Source of the DNA: an uncultured Bacteroidales bacterium
GTDB lineage: Bacteria > Bacteroidota > Bacteroidia > Bacteroidales > UBA932
Direction of reading: 5' to 3'
Length of the DNA: 64,000 nucleotides
NCBI GenBank assembly: GCA_934691625.1
Contig: CAKUTA010000001.1
Span: 1 to 64,000 of the forward strand
Shown: positions 52,477-60,815 of the stretch, one piece after another
Position numbering within the stretch: the first letter of the stretch is position 1
Layout of the letters: each line of letters starts with the position of its first letter
Notes under the pieces: model-generated
Database searches by the model: none
Seen by the model: the letters and a program-made list of their open reading frames with translations, nothing else
What the model was told of the DNA's origin: nothing
Made by a program: the position numbers and the translations under genes

Positions 52477-52507
52477 TTTGACGCTAGGTGGAAATTTAGT
52501 AATTTTG
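52477..52507 (+). promoter_or_regulatory. Predicted promoter of the deoxynucleoside kinase/ligase pair
   Basis: TTTG (52477-52480), 19 bp, TAATTTTG (52500-52507): a full consensus match. The start would be near 52514, leaving a leader of about 67 bases. Confidence 0.65.
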
Positions 52508-52548
52508 TATCGTCTCTTTTCAGACATTCTTGTCTGAGAGAGGCGATA
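52508..52548 (+). promoter_or_regulatory. Long 5' stem-loop in the deoxynucleoside kinase leader
   Basis: TATCG-T-CTCT-TT-TCAGACA pairs with TGTCTGA-G-AGAG-G-CGATA around a 4-base loop (TTCT), about 17 pairs with one bulge. It starts at the expected +1. No T run follows, so a role in mRNA stability or translation is more likely than termination. Confidence 0.55.
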
Positions 52549-52580
52549 TAATTGTGTAAACGCATTAATATCATAAAATT

Positions 52581-53210
52581 ATGCATATTGCTATAGCAGG
52601 GAATATCGGCAGCGGCAAGACTACATTGACCAAGATGCTGGCTGCGAGATATGGCTGGACTCCCAAGTTCGAGTCCGTGGACTTTAACCCGTATCTGTCC
52701 GATTTCTACGATGACATGAGCAGGTGGTCATTCAATCTCCAGATATATTTCCTGAACAAGCGTTTCAAGGATGTCGTGGATATCTCCAGGAACAAGGAGG
52801 TCATCATCCAGGACAGGACTATTTATGAGGATGCCAGGATCTTTGCCCCGAACCTTCATGACATGGGGCTTATGAGCTCCCGCGATTTCGAGACATACTC
52901 GGACCTTTTCGACCTGATGATGTCCCTGGTGAAGATGCCGGATCTCCTCATCTATCTTAAATCTTCCATCCCTAATCTGGTATCACAGATACAGAAGCGT
53001 GGACGCGAATATGAGAAGACTATCAGAATCGACTATCTTACAGGACTTAATGAACGTTATGAAAAGTGGATCAGCTCTTATACAGGGCATCTTCTTGTGA
53101 TTGACGCCGACAGATACAAATTCGGAAACAAGGAAGAGGACTTCGAGGCTGTCACGGACATGATCGACTCGGAGCTTTTCGGACTGTTCCCTCCAGAAGA
53201 ATCGAAATAA
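52581..53210 (+). CDS. Deoxynucleoside kinase
   Basis: Phosphorylates deoxynucleosides (deoxyadenosine, deoxyguanosine or deoxycytidine) for salvage. The 209-residue length is typical of the bacterial dNK family. Walker A is GNIGSGKTT (residues 7-15), the catalytic DRT motif lies in QDRTIYEDARIF (about 76-87), and the lid contains KRGREYEKTI (about 138-147). Its stop is one base before the ATG of the acyl-CoA ligase, so the pair is an operon although their chemistry is unrelated. Confidence 0.92.
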   Translation: MHIAIAGNIGSGKTTLTKMLAARYGWTPKFESVDFNPYLSDFYDDMSRWSFNLQIYFLNKRFKDVVDISRNKEVIIQDRTIYEDARIFAPNLHDMGLMSSRDFETYSDLFDLMMSLVKMPDLLIYLKSSIPNLVSQIQKRGREYEKTIRIDYLTGLNERYEKWISSYTGHLLVIDADRYKFGNKEEDFEAVTDMIDSELFGLFPPEESK

Positions 53211-53211
53211 T

Positions 53212-55119
53212 ATGACTTCAAGACCGACAATCATCGATTTCGTGGAGAAATACACCCATGAATTCGCATCCCATGTTTTCCTTCGTGAAAAGCCGGCTGA
53301 CCGCTGGACAGAGACAACATTTGAACAGACAAGACTGGAAGCCTACAGGGTGGCGGCAGGCCTGATGTCGCTCGGGCTCAATAAGGGTGACAAGGTGGCT
53401 CTTCTTTCAGAGGGCCGTAACATGTGGGTGATCGGCGAGCTGGGAATTCTCTATGCCGGTGGGGTCAATGTGCCTCTTTCCGTAAAGCTTGAGGAGGGCA
53501 GCGACCTGGTTTTCCGCATAAACCATTCTGATGCCAGGTTTGTCATGGTGTCAGGAACCCAGCTTCCCAAGGTCAGACGTATCCTTAAGGACACGCCGGC
53601 TGTGGAGCAGATCATTGTCCTGGACGACCTGGCTGAATATCAGGAAAAGGAAATCCCGATGTCGCATGTCATGAGGATGGGCGACCGTTTCATGAGAGAG
53701 AATCCTGGTGTGCTGGAATCCAGATCCCGGTCTGTGGGACCTGATGACTATGCCAATATCAGCTATACATCAGGAACTACGGCGGACCCTAAGGGTATCC
53801 TCCTGACTCACCGTAACTATACTGCGAATGTGGAGCAGGCTCATTCTGTGGTGTCTATTCCTCAGGATGCCGTGATGCTCATCATCCTTCCTCTGGACCA
53901 TTGCTTCGCTCATGTGGCAGGCTTCTACACGATGATGTCCTACGGCGGAAGTATCGCCACAGTGCCAGTAGGGAAGACTCCTATGGCTTCACTGAAGAAT
54001 ATCCCGATGGCTATCAAGGAGGTGCGTCCTCATGTGATGCTTTCCGTGCCTGCGCTTGCGCGTAATTTCAAGAAGAATGTCGAGTCCGGTATCAAGGCCA
54101 AGGGGTCTAAGGTGGAGAAGCTTTACAACTTCGCATTGAACCTCGCCATCTCATATAATAAGGAATACTATAACAGAGGCGGAATCCTGCAGCTGTGGAA
54201 GAAGCCGCTCATGGCGCTGTTTGATAGGCTTATATTCAAGAGTGTGCGTCAGGGTTTCGGAGGCAGAATGATGTTCTTTGTCGGCGGAGGCGCACTTCTG
54301 GATATAGAGCTCCAGAGATATTATTGTGCAATCGGGATACCGATGTTCCAGGGATACGGACTTTCTGAAGCTACTCCTATCATTTCTTCCAACTCGTTCA
54401 AACACTGTATCTTCGGTTCTTCAGGATACGTAGTGAGACCGATGGAGATCAAGATATGTGACGGAGACGGCAAGTCTCTCGGATATGGAGAGAAAGGCGA
54501 GATTGTCATCAAGGGCGAGAATGTCATGGCTGGCTATTGGAAGAATCCGGCTGCTACGGCTGAGACTGTTGTTGACGGATGGCTTCATACTGGCGATATG
54601 GGCTATATGAGGGACCGGAACTTCCTCTATGTCGTCGGGCGCTTCAAGTCATTGCTCATCTCCGCTGACGGTGAGAAGTACAGCCCTGAAGGGTTCGAGG
54701 ATTCTCTTACCGACAGCTCGAAGTTTATCGACCAGGTGGTTCTCCACAATAACCAGGATCCGTACACGACTGTGATAATTGTCCCGAACAAGGAGGCGCT
54801 GAAGGAGTATGTGAAAGCAGGAAATCCTGGTATCGACATCACCTCCCGTGAGGCTAAGGGGCTTATGCTTAAGAAGATACAGGAGGAGGTTAATTCGTAC
54901 AGAAAGGGCGGCTCTCGTGAGGGCATGTTCCCGGAGAGATGGCTTCCTGCCGCAATCATAGTGGCTGACGAGCCGTTCACGGAGCAGAACCACATGGTGA
55001 ACAGCACAATGAAGATTGTCCGCGGAAAGGTGGAGAAGCACTATGCAGACCGCATCGCGTATGCGCTCACTGCAGAAGGCAAGAACCTCCTTAACGAGAA
55101 AAACATTGCATCGCTATAG
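53212..55119 (+). CDS. Long-chain acyl-CoA synthetase (AMP-forming)
   Basis: A 635-residue ANL ligase of the long-chain fatty acid type, activating fatty acids to acyl-CoA or an equivalent at the inner face of the membrane. Motifs: SYTSGTTADPKGILLTH (about residues 182-198), QGYGLSEATP (about 380), GDMGYM (about 463), GRFKSLLISADGEKYSPE (about 475-492) and a C-terminal lysine in STMKIVRGKV. The two added helices around SYNKEYYNRGGILQLWKKPL are typical of long-chain members. Its TAG stop lies in the loop of a bidirectional terminator. Confidence 0.9.
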   Translation: MTSRPTIIDFVEKYTHEFASHVFLREKPADRWTETTFEQTRLEAYRVAAGLMSLGLNKGDKVALLSEGRNMWVIGELGILYAGGVNVPLSVKLEEGSDLVFRINHSDARFVMVSGTQLPKVRRILKDTPAVEQIIVLDDLAEYQEKEIPMSHVMRMGDRFMRENPGVLESRSRSVGPDDYANISYTSGTTADPKGILLTHRNYTANVEQAHSVVSIPQDAVMLIILPLDHCFAHVAGFYTMMSYGGSIATVPVGKTPMASLKNIPMAIKEVRPHVMLSVPALARNFKKNVESGIKAKGSKVEKLYNFALNLAISYNKEYYNRGGILQLWKKPLMALFDRLIFKSVRQGFGGRMMFFVGGGALLDIELQRYYCAIGIPMFQGYGLSEATPIISSNSFKHCIFGSSGYVVRPMEIKICDGDGKSLGYGEKGEIVIKGENVMAGYWKNPAATAETVVDGWLHTGDMGYMRDRNFLYVVGRFKSLLISADGEKYSPEGFEDSLTDSSKFIDQVVLHNNQDPYTTVIIVPNKEALKEYVKAGNPGIDITSREAKGLMLKKIQEEVNSYRKGGSREGMFPERWLPAAIIVADEPFTEQNHMVNSTMKIVRGKVEKHYADRIAYALTAEGKNLLNEKNIASL

Positions 55120-55136
55120 GCGATACAATGTTTTTT
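55101..55136. terminator. Bidirectional terminator between the ligase gene and tRNA-Leu
   Basis: AAACATTG-C-ATCGC (55101-55114) and GCGAT-A-CAATGTTT (55120-55133) form a 13-bp stem with one C-A mismatch, followed by T6 on the plus strand and T5 on the minus strand. The ligase stop codon (55117-55119) is in the loop. It serves both the ligase operon and the convergent tRNA gene. Confidence 0.8.
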
Positions 55137-55138
55137 CG

Positions 55139-55224
55139 TGCTTCGGACGGGACTTGAACCCGTACAGGCATTGCTGCCCAAGGGATTTTAAGTCCCTCGT
55201 GTCTACCAATTCCACCACCAAAGC
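55139..55224 (-). tRNA. tRNA-Leu, anticodon UAA
   Basis: The minus strand folds as a class II tRNA. Acceptor arm GCTTTGG pairs with CCGAAGC (one G-U), discriminator A, D arm with GGTAGAC, and anticodon stem AGGGA/TCCCT closing the loop CTTAAAA (anticodon TAA). The long variable arm GGGCAGCAATGCCTGT and the T arm ACGGGTTCAAGTCCCGT complete it. CCA is not encoded. A -7 match TAACTTTG lies upstream at 55243-55236. Confidence 0.97.
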
Positions 55225-55235
55225 GGATTGGATGA

Positions 55236-55243
55236 CAAAGTTA
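55236..55243 (-). promoter_or_regulatory. Predicted -7 element of tRNA-Leu
   Basis: TAACTTTG on the minus strand, 11 bp upstream of the tRNA 5' end. The corresponding -33 element is not clear. Confidence 0.45.
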
Positions 55244-55270
55244 GGTAAAAATGTTTAAAAATAAAATCAA

Positions 55271-56017
55271 ATGGGACTACTAGATGGAAAAGTCGCTCTT
55301 GTAACAGGAGCTGCTAAGGGCATAGGCAAGGCTATCGCCCTCAAATTCGCCGCTGAAGGTGCTGATGTCGCTTTCACGGATCTCGTTATCAATGAGGCTG
55401 CCGAGGAGACGATCAAGGAGCTGGAGGCATTCGGGCATAAGGTGAAAGGCTACGCATCAAATGCAGCCGACTTCACCCAGACTCAGGAGGTCGTCGATCA
55501 GATCATGGCTGATTTCGGTCACATCGACATTCTTGTCAACAATGCCGGCATCACCAAGGATGGCCTGATGCTCAGGATGAGCGAGGCGCAGTGGGATGCT
55601 GTCATCAATGTCAACCTCAAGTCCGCTTTCAACTTCATCCACGCATTGACCCCAATCATGGCGCGTCAGAGAAGCGGAAGCATCATCAATATGTCTTCAG
55701 TGGTAGGTGTATCGGGCAATGCCGGACAGTGCAACTACTCTGCATCCAAGGCAGGGCTTATCGGTCTCGCCAAGTCTATCGCCAAGGAGATGGGCCCTCG
55801 TGGCATCCGTGCGAACTGCATTGCTCCTGGCTTCATCATCTCGGATATGACCAAGGCTCTTCCTGAGGAAGTACGTGAACAGTGGATCAAGACGATCCCT
55901 CTGCGCCGTGGCGGTACCCCGGAGGATGTCGCGAAAGTTGCGCTTTTCCTTGCCAGCGACCTTTCATCATACGTCAGCGGCCAGGTTATCCATGTCTGCG
56001 GCGCAATGAACTGCTAG
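55271..56017 (+). CDS. fabG: 3-oxoacyl-[ACP] reductase
   Basis: NADPH-dependent reductase of fatty acid elongation, cytoplasmic. The 248-residue SDR protein has the cofactor motif TGAAKGIGKA (about residues 12-21), NNAG (about 90-93), catalytic Ser in NMSSVVG (about 142), and Tyr and Lys in YSASK (about 156-160), with the PG motif in APGFI. The core residues favour FabG over other SDRs. It starts 46 bp after the divergent tRNA-Leu and is followed by a family B element. Confidence 0.9.
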   Translation: MGLLDGKVALVTGAAKGIGKAIALKFAAEGADVAFTDLVINEAAEETIKELEAFGHKVKGYASNAADFTQTQEVVDQIMADFGHIDILVNNAGITKDGLMLRMSEAQWDAVINVNLKSAFNFIHALTPIMARQRSGSIINMSSVVGVSGNAGQCNYSASKAGLIGLAKSIAKEMGPRGIRANCIAPGFIISDMTKALPEEVREQWIKTIPLRRGGTPEDVAKVALFLASDLSSYVSGQVIHVCGAMNC

Positions 56018-56032
56018 CACAAGCTGCCGGTT

Positions 56033-56139
56033 GTGGAATGCAACTAGCTGATACATAGATATATAACTAAAATTCTACTCCATTGAACGTGGAGTAGAAT
56101 TTTAGTTTATTGTCTGTGAGCCAGAGATTTACGCTCCAC
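56033..56139 (+). repeat. Family B 107-bp structured element, copy 4
   Basis: Outer arms GTGGAATGCAA and TTACGCTCCAC. The inner stem AACTAAAATTCTACTCCA is a perfect 18-bp match to its complement, with a 7-base loop (TTGAACG). It lies 15 bp after the fabG stop and 6 bp before the rodA stop on the other strand. Confidence 0.85.
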
Positions 56140-56145
56140 AGAACG

Positions 56146-57609
56146 CTAGAAGTATTTCTTTTCCCTGTGGTCCAGGGAGATGAATATGGACAGCATGATG
56201 GTGAAAGCCCAGAGTGACGAGCCACCGTAGCTCATGAACGGAAGCGGAATTCCTATGACAGGCATTATTCCTATCGTCATGCCTATATTGATGAACAGGT
56301 GCATGAACAGGCTGCTGGCGAGGCAGTAGCCGTAGATTCTGGTGAAACTTTCCCTGCTTCGTTCCGCGTCTTTCATGATCTGCAGGATAAGAAGCACATA
56401 CAGCGTGATTACTGTCAGGCATCCAATGAATCCCCATTCCTCACCGACTGTGCAGAATATGAAGTCTGTGCTCTGTTCCGGAACGAAGCCGTACGTTGTC
56501 TGGGTCCCGTTCATGTATCCCTTGCCGAACAGTCCGCCGGAGCCGATAGCGATCATTGACTGGTTTACATTGTATCCCACGCCAGCCGGGTCCTCCTTCA
56601 TGCCGAGCAGGACCTCGATACGCTTGCGCTGGTGATCCTGTAGTACATTGTTGAAGACGATATCAGCGGACAGCACCAGCCCTACTCCTGCGAGGAAAGT
56701 GAGCACCGACACCAGCGTGAAGGTCCTGTTCTTGCTTTTCAGCGAATGCCAGATTATAGGAGGCAGAGCTATTCCTGATATGCCAAGGAGAATATAGAGA
56801 GGTTTGACTGCCATAAGAAAATGCCACTGCTCACCTTTTGCCTCCTGCAGCATTGTCCAGAAATTCGGCACGAATGCGAGGAGGACTATTCCCATGGCAT
56901 AGATGACCAGCCATTGCCACATCTTCCTGAAATTCAGTGCGCTGCATAGGGAGATGATTCCGATGAGCACCAGCACAGCGGTATAGGATGATGCCACCAG
57001 CGTGAGGATGAAGACGAGAATCGCGAGAGCTATCATTGCCAGGAGCCATCCCGAAAGTCCCTCCCTGTACAGCATGAATACGAATCCTACATATACAAGT
57101 GCAGAGCCTGTCTCCTTTTCCGCAAGGATGATCAGCATAGGGAAGATTATGATGCATGCCACTGTCAGGAAATCCTTGAGCCTTGTTATCCTGAATGTGG
57201 CACGGCTCATGACGAAGGCCAGAAGCAGGGACGTCGTTATCTTGGAAATCTCAGCCGGCTGGAAACGTACAGGGCCGAATGCGAACCATGAACGTGAACC
57301 CTTCACCTCCACGCCCAGGAAGATGACAGCTACAAGCAGCCCTATGACAAATACATAGAACAGTACTGCGCCCCCTTCCCACAGATTAGGACTTACCAGG
57401 AATATGATCATGGCGCCAAGCCCGAATGCCGTCAGCATCCAGATGAACTGCTTTCCGCTGTTGGCGCTGAAATCGAAGATGCCTGATACGTCGGCACCAT
57501 GGACTGATGCGTAGATATTTGCCCAGCCTATGAAGACGAGGAGCAGATAAAGTATTATCAGCTTCCAGTCGTATGCCTGTCCTATGCTTCTGCCACTATA
57601 TCTGTCCAT
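56146..57609 (-). CDS. rodA: Rod-shape SEDS peptidoglycan polymerase RodA
   Basis: Inner-membrane glycosyltransferase of the SEDS family that polymerises lateral-wall peptidoglycan with PBP2. The 487-residue protein has about ten helices and the SEDS landmarks KGSRSWFAFGPVRFQPAEISK (about 104), EKETGSALVY (about 165) and MPVIGIPLPFMSYGGSS (about 447-463). Its genomic partner is mrdA, which ends one base before it. It is the last gene of the mreBCD-mrdA-rodA operon. At 487 residues it is longer than E. coli RodA (370) because of an extended central periplasmic/membrane segment (about 220-330). Confidence 0.93.
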   Translation of the reverse strand: MDRYSGRSIGQAYDWKLIILYLLLVFIGWANIYASVHGADVSGIFDFSANSGKQFIWMLTAFGLGAMIIFLVSPNLWEGGAVLFYVFVIGLLVAVIFLGVEVKGSRSWFAFGPVRFQPAEISKITTSLLLAFVMSRATFRITRLKDFLTVACIIIFPMLIILAEKETGSALVYVGFVFMLYREGLSGWLLAMIALAILVFILTLVASSYTAVLVLIGIISLCSALNFRKMWQWLVIYAMGIVLLAFVPNFWTMLQEAKGEQWHFLMAVKPLYILLGISGIALPPIIWHSLKSKNRTFTLVSVLTFLAGVGLVLSADIVFNNVLQDHQRKRIEVLLGMKEDPAGVGYNVNQSMIAIGSGGLFGKGYMNGTQTTYGFVPEQSTDFIFCTVGEEWGFIGCLTVITLYVLLILQIMKDAERSRESFTRIYGYCLASSLFMHLFINIGMTIGIMPVIGIPLPFMSYGGSSLWAFTIMLSIFISLDHREKKYF

Positions 57610-57610
57610 G

Positions 57611-59452
57611 TCAATACTTTTTTACCCTTGCCATCAGATCTCCCTGCAGGACTCTGTCTTCCAGAGGTTTGCGTTTCTCGTCAATCTCTCCGCGCAGATA
57701 TTTCTCCACCAGCAGAGATGCGATAGGGCACGCCCATGTGGCACCGAAACCGCCATTCTCGATATATGCCGCAACCGCGATTTTCGGGTTGTCCTTCGGG
57801 GCGAAGCAGATGAAGACGGAGTTGTCCGCTCCCCGCGGATTCTGGGCAGTTCCTGTCTTTCCGCATATATCAAGCCCCTCCACTGCCGCGATGCTAGCTG
57901 TTCCTCCGGAGCCGAACCCGCTGTTGACTGCACGCCACATGCCTTGTATGACTTTGCGGAACTGCATGGTGTCCACCATGGTGTATTGACGTTCCTTGTA
58001 TTTCTGATCTATTTTCAGGGAATCGGAATCCTTGATGATATGCGGGATGTAGTAGTATCCTCTGTTGGCCACCGTGGCGCACATATTGGCGATCTGCAGA
58101 GGGGTCACGCCTATTTCTCCCTGGCCGATTGACAATGATATTACAGTGGTGAACTTCCAGCCGTTCTTGCCGTATATCCTGTTGTAGTACGCTGAAGTAG
58201 GGATGGTTCCTCCAAGCTCGGCAGGGAAGTCGCTTCCCAGCTTACGTCCGAAGCCGAAGCTCTGCACATAGTCATGCCATCTGTCAAGCGCCTCTCCAGG
58301 GCCCTTGTACTTCCTGTTCTCCAGGATATTCTTCATCACATAGCAGAAGTATCCGTTGCAGGACATCATTATCGCCTCCTCCAGATTCAGCGGAGACCTG
58401 TGCCCGTGACATCCCAGCTTGTGGCTTCCATAGGGATATCCATGGCTGCACGGGTATGTGTATTCAGGCTTCAGCACCCCCTCCTGCAGTCCTATCAGCC
58501 CATTCACGAGCTTGAATACGGAGCCTGGAGGGTACGGAGCCTGTACTGCTCTGTTGAACATAGGCTTGTGCGGATCACTTACAATTTCGGAGTAATGCTT
58601 TCCTATGTCAGCAAGCATGTCCACGTCAATACCGGGGCTTGAGACCATGGTAAGAATCTCCCCTGTGGAAGGCTCTATTGCCACTAGGCTTCCCACCTTG
58701 TTCCTCATCAGCTCCTGCCCGTACTGCTGCAGGTCCGCGTCGATTGTGGTCACGACATCCTTTCCTGGCACAGCCTCCTTGTCCATCTCCCCGTCCTTGT
58801 ACCTGGACTGTATCTGGTTGTGCGAGTTGCGCAGATATATCTGGTAGCCCTTCTCTCCGCGCAGCTCCTTTTCCCTGGCAGCCTCGATGCCGGTCTTTCC
58901 CGCATAGTCTCCTGGGCGGTATTCTCCCGGGTGTTTCTTGATAAATGACTGATCGACCTCAGAAACGTACCCGAGCAGGTTTCCTCCTGCATTGACAGGA
59001 TAGTCACGGATGCTTCGCACCTGTCCCTTGAATCCCTTGAACTTGTACTGTACCTCGGCGAAACGCATGTATGTGCCTGAATGGATCTGCTTCAGCATGA
59101 CCATCGACTGGAATCCTATCTTGCGCCTGTTCTTGCGGTACTCGGACATCTTGTTCCTGATGAACTCCGGCGTTATCCCCAGCACGTCTGCCAGAAGCAG
59201 GGTGTCGAACGGCTCCACCTCCTTCGGCGTCACCAGTATGTCGTATGCCACCTTGTTCCCGACAATGATTTTCCCGTTGCGGTCATAGATTATACCCCTT
59301 GTCGGGTAGATGATGTCATAGACCATCGAGTTGTTGGAGGCATTAATCTTATACTTGTCGTCGATGATCTGTATCACGAAAAGCTTCGCCAGGAGGATGC
59401 CGGCGAAGATGAGCAGACCGATGCGTAATTTGCTGACCCTGGATGTGCTCAT
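57611..59452 (-). CDS. mrdA: Penicillin-binding protein 2, class B transpeptidase
   Basis: Cross-links peptidoglycan for cell elongation. The 613-residue protein has an N-terminal membrane anchor (RIGLLIFAGILLAKLFVI), the pedestal dimerisation region (TRGIIYDRNG about 52-61) and the transpeptidase domain with PPGSVFK (Ser-x-x-Lys), SCN and KTGTAQNP. The frame runs upstream to 59911, but that part is frame-shadow of mreD. The ATG at 59452 (MSTSRVSK), whose codon lies 5 bp after the mreD stop, gives the expected PBP2 N-terminus. Confidence 0.94.
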   Translation of the reverse strand: MSTSRVSKLRIGLLIFAGILLAKLFVIQIIDDKYKINASNNSMVYDIIYPTRGIIYDRNGKIIVGNKVAYDILVTPKEVEPFDTLLLADVLGITPEFIRNKMSEYRKNRRKIGFQSMVMLKQIHSGTYMRFAEVQYKFKGFKGQVRSIRDYPVNAGGNLLGYVSEVDQSFIKKHPGEYRPGDYAGKTGIEAAREKELRGEKGYQIYLRNSHNQIQSRYKDGEMDKEAVPGKDVVTTIDADLQQYGQELMRNKVGSLVAIEPSTGEILTMVSSPGIDVDMLADIGKHYSEIVSDPHKPMFNRAVQAPYPPGSVFKLVNGLIGLQEGVLKPEYTYPCSHGYPYGSHKLGCHGHRSPLNLEEAIMMSCNGYFCYVMKNILENRKYKGPGEALDRWHDYVQSFGFGRKLGSDFPAELGGTIPTSAYYNRIYGKNGWKFTTVISLSIGQGEIGVTPLQIANMCATVANRGYYYIPHIIKDSDSLKIDQKYKERQYTMVDTMQFRKVIQGMWRAVNSGFGSGGTASIAAVEGLDICGKTGTAQNPRGADNSVFICFAPKDNPKIAVAAYIENGGFGATWACPIASLLVEKYLRGEIDEKRKPLEDRVLQGDLMARVKKY

Positions 59453-59457
59453 GTTGA

Positions 59458-59970
59458 CTATTTCCTTTCGTTTGGATCCAAAAGGTTGGCTAGAACCAAT
59501 GAAACCAGTGTTCCTGCTACCAGGGAGACCGAGAATCTCAATGCGTTGAACATGAACGGCCTGGCGGATGCGCCATCGGCCCAGATGTATATGATGAGGT
59601 AGATCGCCTGGGATATGAAGATGGCAACGGCCATCTTTCCTGTGCCGTACTTCATCATTGACACGTCTTCTTCCGTGATGGTCAGCTCCTTTCCGAAGAT
59701 GAACCCGCAGATCCATCTTCTTGCGCCGGCTACAGGGACAAGTGCGAGAGCATTGAGTCCGGCGACCCCTTCGGCGAGAGTGTCCACCGCCAGGCCGGAA
59801 GCGAAGGCGAGAAGCATTGCCAGCACCGGGCTGTACCTTGTGGGCATCAGCAGTATGGCGCACGGCAATATGCTCAAAGTAAGGAATGTGCTGATATGAA
59901 GATAATTGCATATCAGCAGCTGTACTCCTAGTATGATGAAAAACATCATGAGATAATTCTGCTTCATCAC
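59458..59970 (-). CDS. mreD: Rod-shape determining protein MreD
   Basis: A 170-residue integral membrane protein with about five helices (LMMFFIILGVQLLICNYL; PVLAMLLAFASGLAVDTLAE; VAIFISQAIYLIIYIWAD). The sequence is weakly conserved, and the call rests mainly on its size, topology and place between mreC and mrdA. It overlaps the mreC stop by 4 bp. Confidence 0.85.
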   Translation of the reverse strand: MMKQNYLMMFFIILGVQLLICNYLHISTFLTLSILPCAILLMPTRYSPVLAMLLAFASGLAVDTLAEGVAGLNALALVPVAGARRWICGFIFGKELTITEEDVSMMKYGTGKMAVAIFISQAIYLIIYIWADGASARPFMFNALRFSVSLVAGTLVSLVLANLLDPNERK

Positions 59971-60815
59971 TTTCCTTGCTTATTGTTCTCGCTGTCCTCC
60001 AGCGCTTCGATTTCCTTTATGTCGTTGTTGCTTACGATGGTGACATATCTCAATGTTGAGAAATTCTGGAAAAGCTTGATTTTCACCTCGTAGGTGGCAC
60101 CATTGACGATCCTTGTGCTGCCTGTGGTTCCCAGCGGGATGTCAGGCGGGAATATTGACGAGAATCCGCTTGTATATACAGTGTCCCCTTCTTCGAACTT
60201 GTACTGGAGAGGAATCTCTTTCAATATCGCTCCGTCACGGTGCTGCCCGTCCCATACCATTGGGCCGACTGCCCCACCGTTACCGATCCTGGCACTTATG
60301 CTCAGCTCTGAGTTGAGGAATGAGATGGCGTATGAGTAGTGGCGGCTTACGGCATCGATGATTCCCACGACTCCTTCCGGGGTGATTATCCCGGACTGCA
60401 CACGGATGCCGTCGTCTGAGCCTTTCCCGATTATCAGGTAGTTGTGCTGCTTGTTGGTGCTGTTCTTCATCACCTGTGCCGGGATGAAGCTGAACTTGCC
60501 TGAGACCATCGCGGCGTCAGCTTGTGCAAGGGAATCCAGGCGGGCGGCATCAAGCAGCGTGTTCAGCCTGGAGATTTCCTTGTTAAGCTTGAATATGTTG
60601 CCGGCAAGCCTGTGGTTCTCTCCCCGCAGTGAAAAGTACGAGGAGATGGACTCTGTCACTCCCCAGACCTTGCCCATCACGCCATGCAGAGCCTTCGTGA
60701 TGAAGAAATTCTGTATGGAGCTGCTATGGCTCAACATATCAAGCGCGGCAATCTCCAGAATTATGAAGACTGCCGTGTTAATGATTGTTCCTGTTATGGT
60801 TCTCTGCTTGGGCAT
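59967..60815 (-). CDS. mreC: Rod-shape determining protein MreC
   Basis: A 282-residue bitopic protein linking MreB to the periplasmic wall-synthesis machinery: N-terminal helix (about residues 10-28), a coiled coil (about 60-95, FSLRGENHRLAGNIFKLNKE) and two beta-barrels with VQSGIITPEGVVGIIDAVSR near 140 and EEGDTVYTSGFSSIFPPDIP near 210. It starts immediately before the first base of the mreB stop codon, so the two genes abut. Confidence 0.92.
   Translation of the reverse strand: MPKQRTITGTIINTAVFIILEIAALDMLSHSSSIQNFFITKALHGVMGKVWGVTESISSYFSLRGENHRLAGNIFKLNKEISRLNTLLDAARLDSLAQADAAMVSGKFSFIPAQVMKNSTNKQHNYLIIGKGSDDGIRVQSGIITPEGVVGIIDAVSRHYSYAISFLNSELSISARIGNGGAVGPMVWDGQHRDGAILKEIPLQYKFEEGDTVYTSGFSSIFPPDIPLGTTGSTRIVNGATYEVKIKLFQNFSTLRYVTIVSNNDIKEIEALEDSENNKQGK

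Noticed and set aside
56129..56559. Frames on both strands over the rodA 3' end
   Set aside because: They lie inside rodA or run into the family B element; no independent support.
59453..59911. N-terminal extension of about 150 codons ahead of PBP2
   Set aside because: It overlaps mreD on the same strand in another frame and is a basic, low-complexity translation. The ATG at 59452 gives the expected membrane anchor.
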